Source of the DNA: Mycobacterium sp. PO1
GTDB lineage: Bacteria > Actinomycetota > Actinomycetes > Mycobacteriales > Mycobacteriaceae
NCBI RefSeq assembly: GCF_017312405.1
Contig: NZ_BLTG01000009.1
Location: 62,358 to 126,357, forward strand
Direction: 5' to 3'
Length of the DNA stretch: 64,000 nucleotides
The notes beneath the pieces were generated by a model. That model saw nothing but the letters and a program-made list of their open reading frames with translations. It had not been told where the DNA came from and did no database searches. Shown piece after piece: positions 63,331 through 64,000 of the stretch (its first letter is position 1; the number at the start of each line of letters is the position of its first letter). Position numbers and translations under genes: made by a program.

Positions 63331-63469
63331 CCGGTCACGCTCACCCCCACCGGCGCAGGGGCCTTGTTCGCCTGGTGCGCCGATTCTCGACTGGTGTTCC
63401 ACCTGAGCGGATACGCTGGCGCGTGCGACCGACAGGTCGTCGACAACGTCGTCGATAGTGGGGGATTTC

Positions 63470-63952
63470 ATGACCATGTCCGTGATGACCGTTCGCCGTG
63501 GCCTGTTCAGCGTGCTTGCCGGCGGGGCACTCGTGTTCGGCCCTGCGGCGATCCTGGCCCCGGCGGCCGCCGCGCAGCCCGACCCCGCGCCCGACTGCTC
63601 GGCAGCCAACGTGGCCCGCACCGTCAGCGCCGCCACCGCGGCCGAGGGGGACTACCTGGTCGCCAACCCGCCGACCAACTCGCAGCTGTCGAGCATCTCG
63701 TCGCAACCGGCGGAGCAGGCCCAGGACGCCTACAACGCGTATTTCGAGCAGAACCCCCAGGTCAGAGATGACCTGGCGGCGATCCACCAGCCGGTGAGTG
63801 CGTTGAGTGAGCAGTGCGGGTTCGATGTGGCGCCGACGCTGGTGGCCGCCGCGGTGTGGCAGACCCAGCCCCAGACGGCGGCGGGTGTCGATACCCCGAA
63901 CCTCAACCAGAACCAGGAAGGCACTCCGGCAGGAGTCGAGCCGCCGTCCTAG
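63470..63952 (+). CDS. Haemophore-like secreted haem-binding protein (Rv0203-like)
   Basis: A 160-residue exported protein. The signal peptide (about 1-33; GLFSVLAGGALVFGPAAILAPAAAA) is followed by a small helical domain with two cysteines (CSAANVARTVSAATAAEGDYLVANPPTN; EQCGFDVAP) as in the mycobacterial Rv0203 haemophore family, which carries haem between the envelope proteins. ATG 63470 is 5 nt after GGGGGA; a GTG at 63458 would add four residues and use the ribosome site as codons. The tail (about 120-160) is Gln/Asn/Thr/Pro-rich and probably flexible. Confidence 0.8.
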   Translation: MTMSVMTVRRGLFSVLAGGALVFGPAAILAPAAAAQPDPAPDCSAANVARTVSAATAAEGDYLVANPPTNSQLSSISSQPAEQAQDAYNAYFEQNPQVRDDLAAIHQPVSALSEQCGFDVAPTLVAAAVWQTQPQTAAGVDTPNLNQNQEGTPAGVEPPS

Positions 63953-64000
63953 ACACCGGCTGAGGACCGCGGCGGGCAGTCACGACAAGGACGCCTTCGG

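Overview
The window is high-GC actinobacterial DNA and almost certainly comes from a non-tuberculous, probably fast-growing mycobacterium (Mycolicibacterium-like). Many GTG starts, GTGA/ATGA stop-start overlaps and promoter hexamers lying 6-8 nt before a start codon (leaderless style) fit this. The right half is the conserved mycobacterial cholesterol-catabolism locus in nearly the gene order of M. tuberculosis Rv3536-Rv3565. No rRNA, tRNA, IS element, phage gene or CRISPR array was seen.

Left part (1-8.6 kb): one long minus-strand run, a NitT/TauT-type ABC importer (binding lipoprotein, ATPase, permease) followed by a creatinase/prolidase-fold protein with a degraded metal site, an amidohydrolase, a tautomerase-VOC fusion, a muconate-lactonizing-type enolase-superfamily enzyme, an opine-dehydrogenase-like enzyme and a dipicolinate-synthase-A-like protein cut by the window edge. 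Start and stop codons of six of the eight junctions overlap. I recognise no described pathway with this set; uptake and breakdown of a nitrogen-containing compound is an inference. Next come a monoacylglycerol-lipase-like hydrolase, and a LysR regulator divergent from an operon of MHS-family transporter, 3-hydroxybutyrate dehydrogenase and acetoacetyl-CoA synthetase (ketone-body use, 9.5-14.6 kb). Then a D-xylose module: xylB and a ROK repressor on the minus strand, xylA and xylFGH on the plus strand, around a strong promoter overlapped by a palindromic operator (14.7-21.9 kb).

21.9-28.4 kb holds a DAB-type inorganic-carbon uptake operon (dabB-dabA, a small PII-like protein and a beta-carbonic-anhydrase-like protein lacking the usual dyad arginine), divergent from a TerC membrane protein and a small winged-helix regulator.

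28.4-63.3 kb is steroid catabolism. The KstR2-type part (28.4-44.5 kb; two KstR2 boxes) handles rings C/D (HIP): fadD3, fadE30-33, ipdF, kstR2, fadA6, ipdC, ipdA, ipdB, echA20, two SDRs and an aspB-type aminotransferase. A zinc alcohol dehydrogenase sits at the end of the ipd operon, where M. tuberculosis has none, and fdxB is missing. After two redox genes (Rv2466c-like thioredoxin-fold protein and ddn) the KstR-type part (45.8-63.3 kb; three KstR boxes) carries side-chain genes (fadA5, cyp125, the igr operon fadE28-fadE29-chsH2-chsH1-ltp2, chsH3), kstD and the ring A/B tail hsaE-hsaG-hsaF. It is interrupted at 53.5-57.9 kb by four cell-envelope or secreted proteins: a membrane-anchored protein, an MPT63-family protein with a proline-rich repeat tail, a PGRS-like glycine-rich protein without a PE domain, and a small membrane-anchored protein. 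The window ends with a haemophore-like secreted protein.
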